This document shows, one piece after another, positions 41,966 to 51,085 of a stretch of 64,000 nt of DNA. The translations under genes and the position numbers were made by a program. The stretch lies in contig NZ_CP110680.1 of assembly GCF_028583725.1 (NCBI RefSeq), forward strand, positions 3,162,001-3,226,000. The letters run 5' to 3'. Within the stretch, counting starts at the first letter, position 1; each line of letters begins with the position of its first letter. Below the pieces are notes generated by a model. It did not search any database. It was given only the letters and a program-made list of their open reading frames with translations, and was not told the DNA's origin. The stretch is from Cellulomonas fimi (GTDB lineage Bacteria; Actinomycetota; Actinomycetes; Actinomycetales; Cellulomonadaceae).

Positions 41966-44184
41966 GCGATGCCTCCTGACGTCGGCCGGGCGGCGTCGGC
42001 GCCCCCGGTGCCGGGTGCGGCCGGCGCGTCGGTGCGCCGGACCTGCACGAGGACTGTCCGCTCGGGGAAGAGGGTGGGGGCGCGGAGCCCGACCTGCTGC
42101 AGGACGCGTCCGGTGGTCCGGACCCCCTCGTCCCACCAGGCCAGGGGGCCGCGACCGTGTCCCTCGATGGTGTTCCCGGGCGGGAGCGGGCGCACGTCGT
42201 AGCGCGCGTCCGGGTCGAGCCCGGGGAGCCGGACGGATCCGGGAGGGCTCGTGACGCTCGTCGTCAGCTGGGTGACGGCGAAGATCGCGGCGGACCGGTC
42301 GGGCGCGACCACGCCGTCGACGCGCAGGGCGCGGTCCGCGGGCTCGTCGTGCACGTGGGTGCCGGTGTGCAGCAGGTCGCGGTGCGTCTGGTGCGCGGCG
42401 ATCCAGGTGGCGAGCTCGGCCCGCTCGTCGTCGGTCGCCTGCGTGACGTCCCACTCGACGCCGAAGTGGCCGAAGAACGCCGTCGCGGCGCGGAACGAGA
42501 GGGCGTGCCGGCGGCCCGTGGTGTGCGAGACGGGCCCGCCGACGTGCTGGCCCATGAGCTCAGGCGGCAGCAGCAGGCCGGTCCAGCGCTGGATCTGCTC
42601 GCGCTCGACGGGGTCGATCGTGTCGGACACCCAGACGCGGTCGGTGCGCTCGAGGATGCCGAGGTCGACGCGGGCACCGCCGGACGCGCACGACTCGATC
42701 TCGACCCCGGGGTGGCGTGCGCGCAGCTCGTCGAGCAGGCGGTAGACGGCGTGCGTCTGGCGGTGCACGCCGGGGACGCCGAGGTGCCCGTGACCGGCGT
42801 CGATCAGGTCGCGGTTGTGGTCCCACTTGAGGTAGGCGATGTCGTGCTCGGTGAGGATCGCGTCGAGGCGGGCGAGGACGTGCGCGAACGCCTCGGGTCG
42901 GCCGAGGTCGAGCACCTGCTGCGTGCGCGCGGGCACGGGCAGACGGCCGGGGACGGCGAGCAGCCAGTCGGGGTGCGCGCGGGCGAGGTCGGAGTCCGGG
43001 TTGACCATCTCCGGCTCGACCCACAGCCCGAACTGCATGCCGAGGCCCGTCACGGTCTCGATCAGCGGGTGCAGGCCGTCGGGCCACGCCTCCGCCGAGA
43101 CCTCCCAGTCGCCGAGCCCGCGCGTGTCGTCGCGACGCGACCCGAACCAGCCGTCGTCGAGGACGAACCGCTCGATGCCGAGGTCGGCGGCGGTGCGCGC
43201 GAGCGCGCGCAGCCGGTCGAGGTCGTGGTCGAAGTAGACGGCCTCCCACGTGTTGAGCGTGACGGGTCGCGGCGTGCGCGGGTGCTGCGGGCGCGACCGC
43301 ACGTACGTGTGGAAGCGGCTCGCGAGCTCGTCGAGACCCGTGCCGTGGCTGCCGTACAGCCACGGGGACACGTACTGCTCGCCCGGCTGGAGGACGACCT
43401 CGCCCGGCAGCAGCAGCTCGCCGCCGCTGAGCACGGCGTCGCCGCGCGGGGTGCGCTCCGCGGCGAACCGGTGGTTGCCGCTCCAGCCGACGTGCACACC
43501 CCACACCGCCCCGCGTCGCGCGTCGAAGCCCTGCTCGCCCGCGACGAGGACGAGCGTCGAGTCGGCGCCGGGACGCCCGCCGCGGGCCTCGCGGACGTGG
43601 CTGCCCGCGACGAACGGGAGGCGCTGCGGGCTGCGCTCGCGCAGGTGCCGGCCGGTCGTGCCGAGGAGCTCCGTCGCCGTGTCCGGGACGGGCAGGGCGG
43701 GGAGGACGCCGTGCAGGTCGAACGGGGTGTCGGCGGTGTTGCGCACGGCCGCGCGCAGGCGGACGACACCGCTGGGGTGCAGCTCGAGGTCGACGTCGAC
43801 TCCGAGCCCGGCCTGGGGGTCGACCGCGTGGGTCGTGACGCGCAGGACGCCGTCGTCACCCTGCGTGGGACCGTCGACGGCGGTCGTCCGCAGGCGCGGG
43901 CTGAACCCGGCGCCCGCGCGGTGGCCGGCGAGACCCGGGGTGCCGGACCAGCCGGTCGAGGCCTCCGGCAGCGGCGTGACGGGGACGGCGACGTCGAGAC
44001 CACCGGACACGGGGATCGCGCACGCGGCGGCGAGCAGCCCGCGCAGGGCGTCGTCGTCGAGCGGACCGAGGTCCGGTCCCCAGTGCACGACGCGCGGGAG
44101 TCCGCCGTCGCTGGTGTCGAGGACGACGCTCGTGCCGCCGGAGCGGAGGTGGAGCGGTGCGGTGAGTCGGGTGGGCGTGAGCAC
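41962..44184 (-). CDS. GH36 alpha-galactosidase
   Basis: A 740-residue GH36 enzyme that removes terminal alpha-galactose. The N-terminal beta-sandwich spans about residues 1-300. The barrel has PVTLNTWEAVYFDHD, VLDDGWFGSRRDD, nucleophile Asp in IAYLKWDHNRDL, ESCASGGARVDLGIL, and acid/base Asp in VWVSDTIDP. No signal peptide, so it acts inside on imported sugar. GTG at 44184 is seven bases from a 13-bp palindrome (44192-44204) that could be the operator. First gene of the operon GH36, binding protein, two permeases, then GH13; divergent from a ROK regulator. Confidence 0.92.
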   Translation of the reverse strand: MLTPTRLTAPLHLRSGGTSVVLDTSDGGLPRVVHWGPDLGPLDDDALRGLLAAACAIPVSGGLDVAVPVTPLPEASTGWSGTPGLAGHRAGAGFSPRLRTTAVDGPTQGDDGVLRVTTHAVDPQAGLGVDVDLELHPSGVVRLRAAVRNTADTPFDLHGVLPALPVPDTATELLGTTGRHLRERSPQRLPFVAGSHVREARGGRPGADSTLVLVAGEQGFDARRGAVWGVHVGWSGNHRFAAERTPRGDAVLSGGELLLPGEVVLQPGEQYVSPWLYGSHGTGLDELASRFHTYVRSRPQHPRTPRPVTLNTWEAVYFDHDLDRLRALARTAADLGIERFVLDDGWFGSRRDDTRGLGDWEVSAEAWPDGLHPLIETVTGLGMQFGLWVEPEMVNPDSDLARAHPDWLLAVPGRLPVPARTQQVLDLGRPEAFAHVLARLDAILTEHDIAYLKWDHNRDLIDAGHGHLGVPGVHRQTHAVYRLLDELRARHPGVEIESCASGGARVDLGILERTDRVWVSDTIDPVEREQIQRWTGLLLPPELMGQHVGGPVSHTTGRRHALSFRAATAFFGHFGVEWDVTQATDDERAELATWIAAHQTHRDLLHTGTHVHDEPADRALRVDGVVAPDRSAAIFAVTQLTTSVTSPPGSVRLPGLDPDARYDVRPLPPGNTIEGHGRGPLAWWDEGVRTTGRVLQQVGLRAPTLFPERTVLVQVRRTDAPAAPGTGGADAARPTSGGIA

Positions 44185-44191
44185 GGATTCA

Positions 44192-44204
44192 TTCCACTGT
44201 GGAA
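44192..44204. promoter_or_regulatory. palindromic operator candidate upstream of GH36 gene
   Basis: TTCCACTGTGGAA, a 13-bp TTCC-N5-GGAA palindrome seven bases upstream of the GH36 start. Matches the site at 45558-45570 at 11 of 13 positions. Probably bound by the ROK regulator or the winged-helix regulator. Confidence 0.5.
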
Positions 44205-44265
44205 GTAACCTCGCCGTCAACTGTGGTCGCGATCCCATTTTCCCGGATCGGTTCGGCTGCATTGC

Positions 44266-44278
44266 TTCCGAATCGGAA
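44266..44278. promoter_or_regulatory. palindromic operator candidate upstream of ROK gene
   Basis: TTCCGAATCGGAA, a perfect 13-bp palindrome with the same TTCC-N5-GGAA frame, 54 bases upstream of the ROK start and inside the divergent promoter region. Confidence 0.45.
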
Positions 44279-44332
44279 GGTAAGGTCGGCGGTGAGGCGT
44301 CGTCCGTCGACGCCCGGTGAGCGGAGGCGACC

Positions 44333-45502
44333 GTGGCGGCACCGACAGGCGGGCCCGAGTGGGCCGAGGGCGGCAGCGAGCTCCAGGTCGCCCTCGAGGT
44401 GCTGCTGCGCGGGCCCCTGTCCCGTGCCGAGCTCGCCCGCCGCCTCGACCTCTCGCAGCCGACCCTGACGCGGCTCACGAAGGACCTCGTGCGGCGCGGC
44501 CTGCTCGTCGAGTCGTCCGCGCGCCCCGGTCCGGCCGTCGGCCGGCCCAGCCAGCCGCTCGACGTCGACGTCTCCTCGCACCACTTCGTGGGCGTCAACC
44601 TCGCCGTCGGCAGCGCGCACGCCGTGCTCGTCGACCTGCGCGGGACCGTCGTCGCGACGCGGTCCGCTGCGCTGCCCGGCGACGACCCCGCCGCGGTCGT
44701 CGCCGTCGTGGCCGACCTGGCCGACGCCGTGGTCGCCGACGCACCCGCGGGGACGGCGCAGGCGGGCGGCCCGACCGGCATCGGCGTGAGCCTGGGCGGC
44801 CACTCACCCGACGGCACGACCGTCCACCTGGCACCCTTCCTGGGCTGGCACGACGTGCCGCTCGGCACCCTCGTGCGCGAGCGCACGGGGCTGCCCGCGG
44901 TCGTCGAGAACGACGTCGCGGCCCTCACCTCGGCCGAGCACTGGTTCGGCGCCGGCCGCGACGCGCGGACGTTCGCGGTGGTGACGGTCGGCGCCGGGGT
45001 CGGGTACGGCCTCGTCGTGCACGACCGCCTCGTGCGCCACCCGGACATGGGCCTCGGGCTCGTCGGCCACTACCCCCTCGACCCGAACGGCCCCCTGTGC
45101 CCCGAGGGTCACCGCGGGTGCGCGGCGGCGATGCTCACGACCGAGGCGCTCGAGGCCGAGGCGGCGGTCGCGCTGCGCCGCCCGGTCACGTCGACCGAGC
45201 TGCTCGACCTCGCCCGCGCGGGCGACCCGGCCGCCCGCCGCATCGTCGACGACGCGGGTCGGGCGCTCGGCCGGCTCGTCGCGGCCGTCGCCAACCTCAC
45301 GATGCCCGAGCGCGTCGTGCTGACCGGCGAGGGCGTCGACCTCGCGGTGGTCGCCGGCGACGCGGTGCGCACGGCGGTCACCGCCGACCGCCACCCCCAG
45401 GCCACCCCGGTCGACCTCGTCGTGGAGCCGGGCGACTTCGCCCAGTGGGCACGCGGCGCCGCGGTCGTGGCGATCCAGGACTTCGTGCTGCACACGCGCT
45501 GA
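44333..45502 (+). CDS. ROK-family transcriptional regulator of the alpha-galactoside operon
   Basis: A 389-residue ROK repressor: winged helix at about residues 15-75 (LSRAELARRLDLSQPTLTRLTKDLVRRGLLVES), then a sugar-kinase-fold sensor (GVSLGGHS, VVENDVAALTSAEHWFGAG, TVGAGVGYGLVV). The usual zinc motif CxCGxxGC is reduced to CPEGHRGC, so zinc binding may be altered. Divergent from the GH36 operon, it likely represses it until a galactoside binds. GTG at 44333 with GCGGAGG upstream. Confidence 0.88.
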   Translation: MAAPTGGPEWAEGGSELQVALEVLLRGPLSRAELARRLDLSQPTLTRLTKDLVRRGLLVESSARPGPAVGRPSQPLDVDVSSHHFVGVNLAVGSAHAVLVDLRGTVVATRSAALPGDDPAAVVAVVADLADAVVADAPAGTAQAGGPTGIGVSLGGHSPDGTTVHLAPFLGWHDVPLGTLVRERTGLPAVVENDVAALTSAEHWFGAGRDARTFAVVTVGAGVGYGLVVHDRLVRHPDMGLGLVGHYPLDPNGPLCPEGHRGCAAAMLTTEALEAEAAVALRRPVTSTELLDLARAGDPAARRIVDDAGRALGRLVAAVANLTMPERVVLTGEGVDLAVVAGDAVRTAVTADRHPQATPVDLVVEPGDFAQWARGAAVVAIQDFVLHTR

Positions 45503-45557
45503 ACCGCGCACGCACCGGTCGATGCGGTCGGGAACAACTCCCTCTTGCGCATCTACT

Positions 45558-45570
45558 TTCCGTTGTGGAA
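45558..45570. promoter_or_regulatory. palindromic operator candidate upstream of membrane/regulator pair
   Basis: TTCCGTTGTGGAA, extended to TTTCCGTTGTGGAAA, nine bases upstream of the ATG at 45580. Outer bases TACT/ACTA extend the symmetry. It could be the autoregulatory site of the winged-helix protein at 46017, or of the ROK regulator given the match to 44192-44204. Confidence 0.5.
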
Positions 45571-45579
45571 ACTACTCGC

Positions 45580-46020
45580 ATGACGGAACACGAGACGACC
45601 ACCCCCACGCCCGACGAGGCCCGCACCCTCCTCGCCCGCTCCGCCGCCGCGGCCGGCACCCTGCGCGCGAGCGGCCAGAACCGGCACGCCCTCTGGCTCA
45701 CGGGCCACGCGGCGTCGACGTTCATGTTCTTCGTCGCGCTGTCGACCGTCCCCGAGGACACCGGCGCCCTCACGCTCGCCGGCGCCTACGGCCTGACCCT
45801 GCTCGTCCTCTCGCTCGCCTGGCTCCGCGGCGCGCCCGTCACCAAGCAGGGCATGGGCCGGCGCTGGGTCGCGGCGGTGACCACGTGGGGCGTCGTCTAC
45901 GCGATCGCCCTGGTCGTCGGGCTCACGTGGCTGCGGGAGTCGGTCCTCTGGTGGTTCGCCGCCGCGGTCGTCGCGACGTTCCCGCTCGCGCGCGGGGCCT
46001 GGCGGGAGGCGCAGGCGTGA
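45580..46020 (+). CDS. small four-helix membrane protein
   Basis: A 146-residue protein: a hydrophilic N-terminus, then four helices (HAASTFMFFVALS, LAGAYGLTLLVLSLAWL, WVAAVTTWGVVYAIALVVGLTWL, VLWWFAAAVVATFPLA). No family function known. It overlaps by four bases a winged-helix regulator, a pairing common in actinobacteria. ATG at 45580; an in-frame GTG at 45565 inside the palindrome is an alternative start. Confidence 0.7.
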   Translation: MTEHETTTPTPDEARTLLARSAAAAGTLRASGQNRHALWLTGHAASTFMFFVALSTVPEDTGALTLAGAYGLTLLVLSLAWLRGAPVTKQGMGRRWVAAVTTWGVVYAIALVVGLTWLRESVLWWFAAAVVATFPLARGAWREAQA

Positions 46021-46343
46021 CACCGCCGCTCCCCGGCCCCGACGCCGTCGGCGAGCCCGCGCGGGCCCGGCTCGACGAGGTCATCCACTCCCCTGTGCGC
46101 CTGTCCGTCGTCGCCGCGCTCGCCGCGACCGACGAGGCCGAGTTCGGGGCGGTGCGCGACGCCGTCGAGATCAGCGACTCCGCCCTCTCCAAGGCCGTGA
46201 CCGTCCTGGAGCAGGCCGGCTACGTGACCGTCCGCAAGGGCTACGTCGGCAAGCGCCCCCGCACCTGGCTCGCGCTCACGCCCGACGGCCGCACGGCCCT
46301 CCGCGACCACCTCGCGGCCCTCCGCGCGATCGCCGGCGACTGA
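46017..46343 (+). CDS. winged-helix DNA-binding regulator (MarR/ArsR-like)
   Basis: A 108-residue single-domain winged helix: HSPVRLSVVAALAATDEAEFGAVRDAVEISDSALSKAVTVLEQAGYVTVRKGYVGKRPRTWLALTPDG has the recognition helix (SDSALSKAVTVLEQAG) and the wing. GTG at 46017 overlaps the membrane gene. Likely autoregulates the pair through the palindrome at 45558. Confidence 0.82.
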   Translation: MTPPLPGPDAVGEPARARLDEVIHSPVRLSVVAALAATDEAEFGAVRDAVEISDSALSKAVTVLEQAGYVTVRKGYVGKRPRTWLALTPDGRTALRDHLAALRAIAGD

Positions 46344-46367
46344 CGCCCCGCGTGGTGGGCCGCCGGC

Positions 46368-46406
46368 GTGGAAGATCCGTCGCGCTCAGTGCGACGCACC
46401 TTCCAC
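46368..46406. terminator. hairpin between convergent genes
   Basis: GTGGAAG pairs with CTTCCAC, and inside it GTCGC with GCGAC, across an internal loop. It lies between the end of the regulator gene and the end of ilvD on the opposite strand. Confidence 0.4.
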
Positions 46407-46456
46407 ACGAGCGTCCCCGGCCTCGGGCCGGAGGCCGGGTGGCGTTGCGGGGCGGA

Positions 46457-48166
46457 CTACGAGAGGACCGCGCCCCTCGACGCCGACTGGACGAGCTTCT
46501 GGTACTTGCCGAGGACGCCGCGCGTGTACCGCGGGGCGATCGGCGCCCAGCCGGCCGCGCGCTCGGCGAGCGTCGCCTCGTCGACCAGCAGGTCCAGGGT
46601 CGCGTGCGCGACGTCGAGGCGGATGCGGTCGCCGTCGCGCACGAACGCGATCGGCCCGGCGTCGACTGCCTCGGGCGCGATGTGCCCGACGCACAGGCCC
46701 GTCGTCCCGCCGGAGAAGCGGCCGTCCGTGATGAGCAGGACGTCCTTGCCGAGCCCCGCCCCCTTGATGGCCCCCGTGATCGCGAGCATCTCGCGCATCC
46801 CCGGCCCACCCTTGGGGCCCTCGTAGCGGATGACGACGACGTCGCCCGCCTGGATCGTGCCGTCCTCCAGGGCGTCGAGGGCCGCCCGCTCGCGCTCGAA
46901 CACGCGCGCGGTGCCCTCGAAGACGTCGGAGTCGAAGCCCGCCGACTTCACGACCGCCCCTTCCGGCGCGAGCGAGCCGTGCAGGATCGTGATGCCGCCC
47001 GTGCGGTGGATCGGGTCGTCGAGCGCGCGCAGGATCTTGCCGTCGGGGTCCGGCGGGGCGATGTCGGCGAGGTTCTCCGCGACCGTCTTGCCCGTGACCG
47101 TGAGGCAGTCGCCGTGCAGCAGGCCCGCGTCGAGGAGCGCCTTCATCAGCACGGGCACGCCGCCGATGCGGTCGACGTCGTTCATCACGTACCGGCCGAA
47201 CGGCTTGAGGTCGCCCAGGTGCGGCACGCGCGCCGCGACGCGGCTGAAGTCGTCGAGCGTGAGGTCGACCTCGGCCTCGTGCGCGATCGCCAGCAGGTGC
47301 AGCACCGCGTTCGTCGAGCCGCCGAACGCCATGACGACGGCGATGGCGTTCTCGAACGCCTCCTTCGTCATGATCTGGCGCGCCGTGATGCCGCGGCGCA
47401 GCAGCTCGACGACGGCCTCGCCCGAGCGGCGCGCGAACTGGTCGCGGCGACGGTCCGCCGACGGCGGCGCCGCGGAACCCGGGAGCGACATGCCCATCGC
47501 CTCGGCGACCGACGCCATCGTGTTCGCGGTGTACATGCCGCCGCACGCACCCTCGCCCGGGCAGATCGCGCGTTCGATGCGGTCCACGTCCTCGGGGCTC
47601 ATCAGGCCCCGCGCGCACGCGCCGACGGCCTCGAACGCGTCGATGATCGTCACGTCCTTCTCGGTCCCGTCGGACAGCTTGACCCAGCCCGGCATGATCG
47701 AGCCCGCGTAGAGGAAGACGCTCGACAGGTCCAGGCGCGCCGCGGCCATGAGCATGCCCGGCAGCGACTTGTCGCAGCCCGCGAGCAGCACCGACCCGTC
47801 GAGCCGCTCGGCCATCATCACCGTCTCGACCGAGTCCGCGATGACGTCGCGGCTGACCAGCGAGTAGTGCATGCCCTCGTGGCCCATCGAGATGCCGTCC
47901 GACACCGAGATCGTGCCGAACTCCAGCGGGTACCCGCCGCCCGCGTGCACCCCGTCCTTGACCGCCTTCGCGAGCCGGTCCAGCGACAGGTTGCACGGCG
48001 TGATCTCGTTCCACGACGACGCGACGCCCACCTGCGGCTTCGCGAAGTCCTCGTCCCCGAGGCCGACCGCCCGGAGCATGCCGCGCGCCGCCGTCGCCTC
48101 CAGACCGTCCGTGACCTGCCGCGACCGCGGCTTGATGTCGACCGTGCCGTCCTGCGTCGTCGTCAT
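46457..48166 (-). CDS. ilvD: dihydroxy-acid dehydratase, shorter Mycobacterium/plant-like type
   Basis: A 569-residue IlvD/Edd family enzyme dehydrating dihydroxy acids in Val/Ile synthesis. Cluster ligands are in [25 protein letters not shown] and [16 protein letters not shown], the pattern of the [2Fe-2S] type in Mycobacterium tuberculosis and plants. Closing blocks are [25 protein letters not shown] at 48166 with TAGTCT exactly six bases upstream: leaderless. A second, longer homologue is at 51086. A role on sugar acids cannot be ruled out for one of the two. Confidence 0.9.
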   Translation of the reverse strand: MTTTQDGTVDIKPRSRQVTDGLEATAARGMLRAVGLGDEDFAKPQVGVASSWNEITPCNLSLDRLAKAVKDGVHAGGGYPLEFGTISVSDGISMGHEGMHYSLVSRDVIADSVETVMMAERLDGSVLLAGCDKSLPGMLMAAARLDLSSVFLYAGSIMPGWVKLSDGTEKDVTIIDAFEAVGACARGLMSPEDVDRIERAICPGEGACGGMYTANTMASVAEAMGMSLPGSAAPPSADRRRDQFARRSGEAVVELLRRGITARQIMTKEAFENAIAVVMAFGGSTNAVLHLLAIAHEAEVDLTLDDFSRVAARVPHLGDLKPFGRYVMNDVDRIGGVPVLMKALLDAGLLHGDCLTVTGKTVAENLADIAPPDPDGKILRALDDPIHRTGGITILHGSLAPEGAVVKSAGFDSDVFEGTARVFERERAALDALEDGTIQAGDVVVIRYEGPKGGPGMREMLAITGAIKGAGLGKDVLLITDGRFSGGTTGLCVGHIAPEAVDAGPIAFVRDGDRIRLDVAHATLDLLVDEATLAERAAGWAPIAPRYTRGVLGKYQKLVQSASRGAVLS

Positions 48167-48270
48167 GAGCCGAGACTAGGCAGCCGACGCCGTCCGGGCA
48201 CGGAGACCGGCCGCTCGACCGCCGGAAGCCGGGCAGGCGGACACTCTCCCGACGCCCGGACCCGCGGGCG

Positions 48271-48369
48271 TCAGGGGGAGCGCCGCCAGGGGTCGACGAC
48301 GGCCAGGCCGTCGACGCTCGCGAAGTCGGCGACGTTGCGCGTCACCACCGGTACGCCCCGCTCCAGCGC
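48271..48369 (-). pseudogene. remnant C-terminus of a VapC-type PIN-domain toxin
   Basis: A minus-strand frame reading ALERGVPVVTRNVADF then ASVDGLAVVDPW and stopping at 48271 is the usual end of VapC PIN-domain toxins (VVTRNxxDF carries the last conserved Asp). Codons upstream in this frame do not look like a PIN domain, and no antitoxin gene precedes it. So about 32 codons of a decayed toxin-antitoxin locus remain between ilvD and the GGDEF-EAL gene. Short, but the match to the family ending is clear. Confidence 0.6.
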
Positions 48370-48556
48370 GGGCCCGCGGCCGGGTCGCGTGACGCAGACC
48401 ACCTGCGCCGGGCGGGTGCTGTGCGTCGCCGAGGCTCATGCGCGCGCCGCGCGTGCCGATCCGAGGGCGAGGGGGCCGTGCGGTCTCCCTCACGTGCGGT
48501 CAGCAGCCCCGCCGTCAGCGCTCCGTGCGCACAGGACCGAGGACCCGGAGGCGTCG

Positions 48557-50989
48557 ATGACCGCGTCGGACGTGACGTCCGGACGCGCCCGCGTGCCGGG
48601 CGTCGTGACCTGGCGACGGTTCCTCGTCGTCGGGCTCGCGCTGACCGCCATCGTCATGGTCGTGCCCGGGTGGACGGGCGAGCTGCTGTGGGACGTGGTG
48701 CCCGTGCTCGCGTGCGCCGCGATGGTCGTCGGCGTGCGCCGGCACCGCGGTGACATCGCGCGCGCGTGGTGGTGGCTGACCGCGGGCACCGCGTGGTGGG
48801 CCGCGACCGACCTGGTGTGGACCGGCTGGTACGTGTCAGCGGGTGACGCGGACGTCATCCCGTGGTGGTTCGACATCGCGTACACCCCCGCCTACGTGCT
48901 GCTCGCGGTCGGGTTCACGCTGCTCCCCCGCAACTCGCTGCGGTCACGCCACGAGACCGCGACGATGGACGCCGTCGTGGTGGTGGTCGGCGCGGCGCTG
49001 CTCTACTGGGCGCTCGTCTTCCGCAGCTTCCTCGGCCGGGAGGCGCTCGACGACTCCGCGCACGTCGTCGCGATCGCCTCGCTCGGCATGGGGCTGGGCG
49101 TGGTGCTCATGGCGTCCCGGCTGCTCTTCCGGTACGGCGCGCGCAACCGTGCCTACCTCTTGCTCGGTGCCGGTGTCGCCGCGTCGACCACCGGCGACGT
49201 CCTGTACACGCTCACGCTGATCGGCGACGGCAACCCCGGCATCTCGGTGCTCGACACCTCGCTGGCCGAGGGTGTCGGCAGCGCTGCGTGGCTCGTGTGG
49301 TTCGTGCTGTTCGGCACGGCCGCGCTGCACCCGGGGGTCATGGGATCGCCCGACGCCGAGCCGAGCCGCGGCTTCACGCTCGCGCGCGGACTCGTCTTCT
49401 TCGTCATCGCGTCCCTCGGCCCCGCCGCGCTGCTGCTCACGTTCCGGGTCGGCTCGACCGTGACGATGGCATGGTCGGACCTCGCGGTCCCCGTCCTCGC
49501 CGTGACCGCGCTGTCCGCGTTCCTGGTGGCGCGGCTCGTGGTGGGCACCAGCACGGCGCAACGGCGGGCGATCCAGCTCGACCGCCAGGCCGCCGAGCTC
49601 GCGCACGCGCTGCACGAGCAGAGCGCGCTGCAACAGCTGCTCAGCCACCAGGCGCAGCACGACCCGCTCACGGGCCTCGGCAACCGCACCCGGTTCACCG
49701 AGCGGCTGTCCGCCCCCGACCTCCGCGGCGCCGGCGAGCGCGCCGTGCTCATGGTCGACCTCGACGGCTTCAAGACGGTCAACGACGACCACGGCCACCA
49801 CGTCGGCGACGACCTCCTGGTGCAGGTCGCCCGACGGCTGCGTCGCGTCGTCGGCGCGGACGACACCCTCGCGCGGCTGGGCGGGGACGAGTTCGCCGTC
49901 GTGCTGGAGGACACCGACGAGGCGGACGCGCGTGACGTCGCGACCCGGCTCGTCCGCGCGCTCGGCGAGCCGTTCGCGGTCGACGGCCGGACCGTGCGGA
50001 TCACCTCCAGCATCGGCGTGCGGCTGGTCGACGCGACCGTCGAGCCGCAGGCGACCCTGCGCGACGCCGACCTGGCGCTGTACGCCGCGAAGGCCGCCGG
50101 CAAGAACCAGGTGCGCCTGTTCGACACGAGCCTGCGGGTCGCGCAGGACCGCCGGTCGCACCTCGCCGAGGGGCTGCGGCACGCGGTGCAGCGCGACGAG
50201 CTCGTCGTGCACTACCAGCCCGTGGTGTCGCTCGGCACGGGCCGCGTGCAGTCGGTCGAGGCGCTGCTGCGCTGGCAGTCGCCCGACGGGCTCGTGATGC
50301 CCGACGGCTTCATCCCGGTCGCCGAGGACACCGGCCTGATCGTCCCGATCGGCGAGCACGTCCTGCGTCGCGCGTGCGCCGACGTGCGGCCGTGGTTCGA
50401 GCGCCACGGCGTGCGCGTCCACGTGAACGTCTCTCCCCGTCAGCTCCGCGAGCCCGACGTCGTCGACCAGGTGCTGCGGGCGCTCGACGACGCCGGCCTG
50501 CCCGGACGCGCGCTGGTCCTGGAGATCACCGAGACCGCGCTGCTCACCGCCGAGGAGCCCGAGGCGACGCTCGTCGAGTCGCACCTCGCGCGGCTGCGCG
50601 AGCACGGCGTGCGGGTCGCGATCGACGACTTCGGGACCGGCTACTCGTCGCTCGCCTACCTCCAGCGCCTGCCCGTCGACATCGTGAAGATCGACGGCGC
50701 GTTCACGCGGTTCGCGGCCGAGCCCGGCGAGGAGGGCCGCCGCCGGCGCGCGCTGGCGAGCGCGATCGTCGACCTGTGCGCGAGCCTCGACCTGCCCGCC
50801 GTCGCCGAGCAGATCGAGACCGACGACGAGGCCGAGGCGCTGAGGGCGCTCGGGTGTCCCGAGGGTCAGGGCTACCTGTTCGGCCGGCCGGCGCCGCGCG
50901 AGGAGATCGGACCCCTGCTCGACCGGCCGACCCGGATCAGGACGGTCCCGCGCCCGCGGACGCCCCAGACCAGCCGTCGGCCCGTCTGA
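48557..50989 (+). CDS. membrane-bound GGDEF-EAL protein (c-di-GMP turnover)
   Basis: An 810-residue protein. About nine or ten helices fill residues 20-330 (FLVVGLALTAIVMVVPGW onward, MHYT/7TM-like but not clearly assigned). A short coiled linker leads to a GGDEF domain (DPLTGLGNRTRF, intact LARLGGDEFAVVL near 441-445) and an EAL domain (intact VEALLRW near 568, NVSPRQL, EITETALL, IDDFGTGYSSL, VKIDGAF, QGYLFGRP). The inhibitory I-site (RxxD five residues before GGDEF) reads GADD and is lost. Catalytic residues of both domains remain, so it could make and break c-di-GMP. ATG at 48557 after CGGAGG. Confidence 0.9.
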   Translation: MTASDVTSGRARVPGVVTWRRFLVVGLALTAIVMVVPGWTGELLWDVVPVLACAAMVVGVRRHRGDIARAWWWLTAGTAWWAATDLVWTGWYVSAGDADVIPWWFDIAYTPAYVLLAVGFTLLPRNSLRSRHETATMDAVVVVVGAALLYWALVFRSFLGREALDDSAHVVAIASLGMGLGVVLMASRLLFRYGARNRAYLLLGAGVAASTTGDVLYTLTLIGDGNPGISVLDTSLAEGVGSAAWLVWFVLFGTAALHPGVMGSPDAEPSRGFTLARGLVFFVIASLGPAALLLTFRVGSTVTMAWSDLAVPVLAVTALSAFLVARLVVGTSTAQRRAIQLDRQAAELAHALHEQSALQQLLSHQAQHDPLTGLGNRTRFTERLSAPDLRGAGERAVLMVDLDGFKTVNDDHGHHVGDDLLVQVARRLRRVVGADDTLARLGGDEFAVVLEDTDEADARDVATRLVRALGEPFAVDGRTVRITSSIGVRLVDATVEPQATLRDADLALYAAKAAGKNQVRLFDTSLRVAQDRRSHLAEGLRHAVQRDELVVHYQPVVSLGTGRVQSVEALLRWQSPDGLVMPDGFIPVAEDTGLIVPIGEHVLRRACADVRPWFERHGVRVHVNVSPRQLREPDVVDQVLRALDDAGLPGRALVLEITETALLTAEEPEATLVESHLARLREHGVRVAIDDFGTGYSSLAYLQRLPVDIVKIDGAFTRFAAEPGEEGRRRRALASAIVDLCASLDLPAVAEQIETDDEAEALRALGCPEGQGYLFGRPAPREEIGPLLDRPTRIRTVPRPRTPQTSRRPV

Positions 50990-51085
50990 CGCACCGCACC
51001 GGCCGAGCCGCGCGGGCGGTGCGGGACGCGGCGCGCGACGACCGGGCGTCCGGCCGCGCGGCCCGACGCCCCGGCACCCACGGCG

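Noticed and set aside
46352..48556. 5' extension of the GGDEF-EAL frame across ilvD
   Set aside because: It is antisense to ilvD; ATG 48557 has a good ribosome-binding site and precedes the first membrane helix.
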